A stretch of DNA of 64,000 nucleotides from the NCBI GenBank assembly GCA_024699855.1, contig JAMPIQ010000002.1, forward strand, positions 10,540,001 through 10,604,000. The letters are read 5' to 3'. Positions 62,387-64,000 of the stretch are shown here, piece after piece. Source of the stretch: Aphelenchoides besseyi (Eukaryota; Nematoda; Chromadorea; Rhabditida; Aphelenchoididae). Made by a program: the position numbers and the translations under genes. The notes beneath the pieces were generated by a model. That model saw nothing but the letters and a program-made list of their open reading frames with translations, was not told the DNA's origin and ran no database searches. The stretch's first letter is position 1; every line of letters starts with the position of its first letter.

Positions 62387-63692
62387 ATGATGCGTAACGT
62401 CTTTTCGATTCTTTTGTTGGTTGCACTTAGTTTGCAGGTATGTTGTTGATTGCTTGTGTAAATAGCTACGTTCCTCGGAATTAACATCGCGGTTGAACTT
62501 CAACCACTTCCAATTTTTGCCGGTTTATCGCTTTTAACTCATTTCGTATTCAGTTGTTCGGTCTCAAATTAATCACTCGGCCAATACGTTTGATCTTTTC
62601 GTTCATTCCCGATGTAAAATTTTTAGTTAAATCAATAAAATTTCGCTTTAAATGTCAAATCAAAAGACAACAAAGATAACCTTAGGGATATTGCGCACTC
62701 ACTAGAACATTGACATCACTTTCGATTAACAAACTTGAATGCAAAGCAAATACGGTAACTTGAGATTGACAGCTTTTCATTGCTAATCATTTGCGGTTTG
62801 ATAAGCAGAACTAAATGTCCAGAAAAGAGCGACAAAATGGCGCGACGATTTGGATTGACAGGTCGAGAAAACGGTTTAGTGATTCCGTTTAATTAGATCG
62901 AATTATCAGAAAATTGGTTGATATCTAAGACTTTTGAACTAAACAAAGTTACGGTAAAAACCAACGATTAAGGTTAAAGTATCTGAAAGACCTTGTATGA
63001 TTTCAGTTGTCATTCTCGATCCCGAGTGCTTCTTCTATTGAAGTCTACTCTTCCGAGGAGGTGGAAGATGCGAAATGTCCGCAGGTAACTACTGGGCATT
63101 CAATTCGAAAACATAACTAGAATTAATTGCAGAACTACTACTTTTCGGAAACCCGCAATCGTTGTATGATCTGCACAGAATGTGGCACAAACTTGTACGA
63201 AAAAGAGGAATGCCAACCGGATCGTGATACCGTTTGTGATTGGTGTTTGACTAAGAATCCAACGATGAACGAGGAATATTTCCGGCAATGTGACGACTAC
63301 AAAAAACTTTACGATAAGCTTCGTGAAGAATTAAAAGCGGACATTAGCGAAGGTCACCATCGTACCACACAAATGTCGTCCAAACGTATGTTTTTGCACA
63401 AACTCGTATTACTGTTAGAGTTTTAGGTTTTGATTGGCTTTTGTGGTTGGTTTTTGTGTTTGCTGCCGCTTGTTTCGTCATCGTTATTTTCACTGTTGGA
63501 TGTTTGAGTTGCATGCGACGACGTTACACTCGTGTTATCAACGTTTCCCCACCGGAGTTGAGTGAAATCGACCAACACAGTAAGTTTCAATTGTTTCCAA
63601 ATCGACTTATGACTTCAGACATCATCTACGCTGCAAAACAAATTCGTGAGAAGTTCGACAAGAGAGGCGAAGTCAACTACGAATACTTGTGA
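62387..63692 (+). CDS. TNF-receptor-like protein with a single cysteine-rich domain
   Basis: ATG 62387 (or 62390) gives the signal peptide MMRNVFSILLLVALSLQ, which splices across a 560-nt intron (GTATGT to TTTCAG) to an acidic linker. The ectodomain has one TNFR-type repeat: CPQ|NYYFSETRNRCMICTEC followed by GTNLYEKEECQPDRDTVCDW, with six cysteines in CRD order. A helical stalk (QCDDYKKLYDKLREELKAD) leads to a membrane helix (LWLVFVFAAACFVIVIFTVG) after an intron near 63381-63426. A short tail with MRRRYTRVINVS and IIYAAKQIREKFDKRGEVNY ends with TGA at 63690-63692. No death domain is seen. The ligand is unknown. Confidence 0.75.
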
Positions 63693-64000
63693 TCACTGCG
63701 ACAAGCGATCACCGGTCTTTTCGGCCACCAATCAAACAACCAGTTAACAATCGCATTTCAAAATATTTTTGTTCATAAATAACCGTGTTGCTTCACTTCT
63801 TTATCGATGTAATGGAGAATGTCAAATTAAGTTTACGTAACGGTTAAAAACAAGTTTCGAAAGACGTTGGAGTAAGATGGCAATTCGGTATTTGAAAGCA
63901 ATTGGTATTTGAAGAACAATGCAGAATAAAGATTGCGAATGAAATGCCGAAGATATTCAAATAACAGATGACTGTCGCATCGTTCTCACCGTTTCCTCTC
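63693..64000. other. 3' flank of the TNFR-like gene
   Basis: AT-rich sequence with AATAAC/AATAAAG elements near 63776 and 63924 that could serve in polyadenylation. No other gene seen. Confidence 0.4.

Overview
This window comes from a nematode nuclear genome. The genes are split by many very short introns (about 30 to 75 nt, GT..AG), there are no operon-like prokaryotic signals, and several products are nematode hallmarks: a precursor carrying the FLP-12 neuropeptide, a Warthog (Wart + Hint) hedgehog-related protein, and a TWK-type two-pore potassium channel. I cannot name the species. Acceptor sites are mixed (TTTCAG, TTTTTAG, TTGTAG), so I would not place it in Caenorhabditis.

Layout. 1.2-2.5 kb (+): tyrosylprotein sulfotransferase. 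3.2-3.6 kb (-): flp-12 neuropeptide precursor. 4.8-6.0 kb (-): lunapark. 6.2-7.2 kb (-): mitochondrial ribosomal protein L4. 7.6-8.5 kb (-): a small C2H2-like zinc-finger gene. 9.0-11.3 kb (-): a type II TGF-beta/activin receptor kinase with an altered ATP-binding site. 12.3-19.5 kb (+): Mediator subunit 1 with a very long charged tail. 19.8-21.9 kb (-): a P-loop GTPase with a long disordered N-terminus. 22.6-25.1 kb (-): Warthog. 27.1-29.3 kb (-): octopamine/tyramine-type GPCR. 32.6-40.3 kb (+): a TWK channel with a fan of at least six alternative first coding exons. 40.86-41.74 kb: a large foldback repeat with tRNA-like sequence in both arms. 42.3-44.5 kb (+): an unidentified spliced or decaying gene. 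45.4-50.0 kb (-): BAIAP3/Munc13-4-like protein, probably with a distal alternative first exon at 51.6-51.8 kb. 56.3-58.5 kb (-): 5-HT7-like serotonin receptor. 61.0-62.0 kb (+): TMEM127-like tetraspan protein. 62.4-63.7 kb (+): a single-CRD TNF-receptor-like protein.

Many of the products belong to secretion and neuronal signalling: peptide precursor, Golgi tyrosine sulfation, ER shaping, dense-core-vesicle exocytosis (BAIAP3 class), two amine GPCRs and a background K+ channel. The genes are not arranged as one pathway, and I read the proximity as coincidental until synteny is tested. Large stretches at 29.3-32.6, 50.0-56.3 and 58.5-61.0 kb hold no gene I can identify. The most notable structure is the 5.6-kb array of alternative first exons of the TWK channel, all ending in the same splice phase and all compatible with one common exon.
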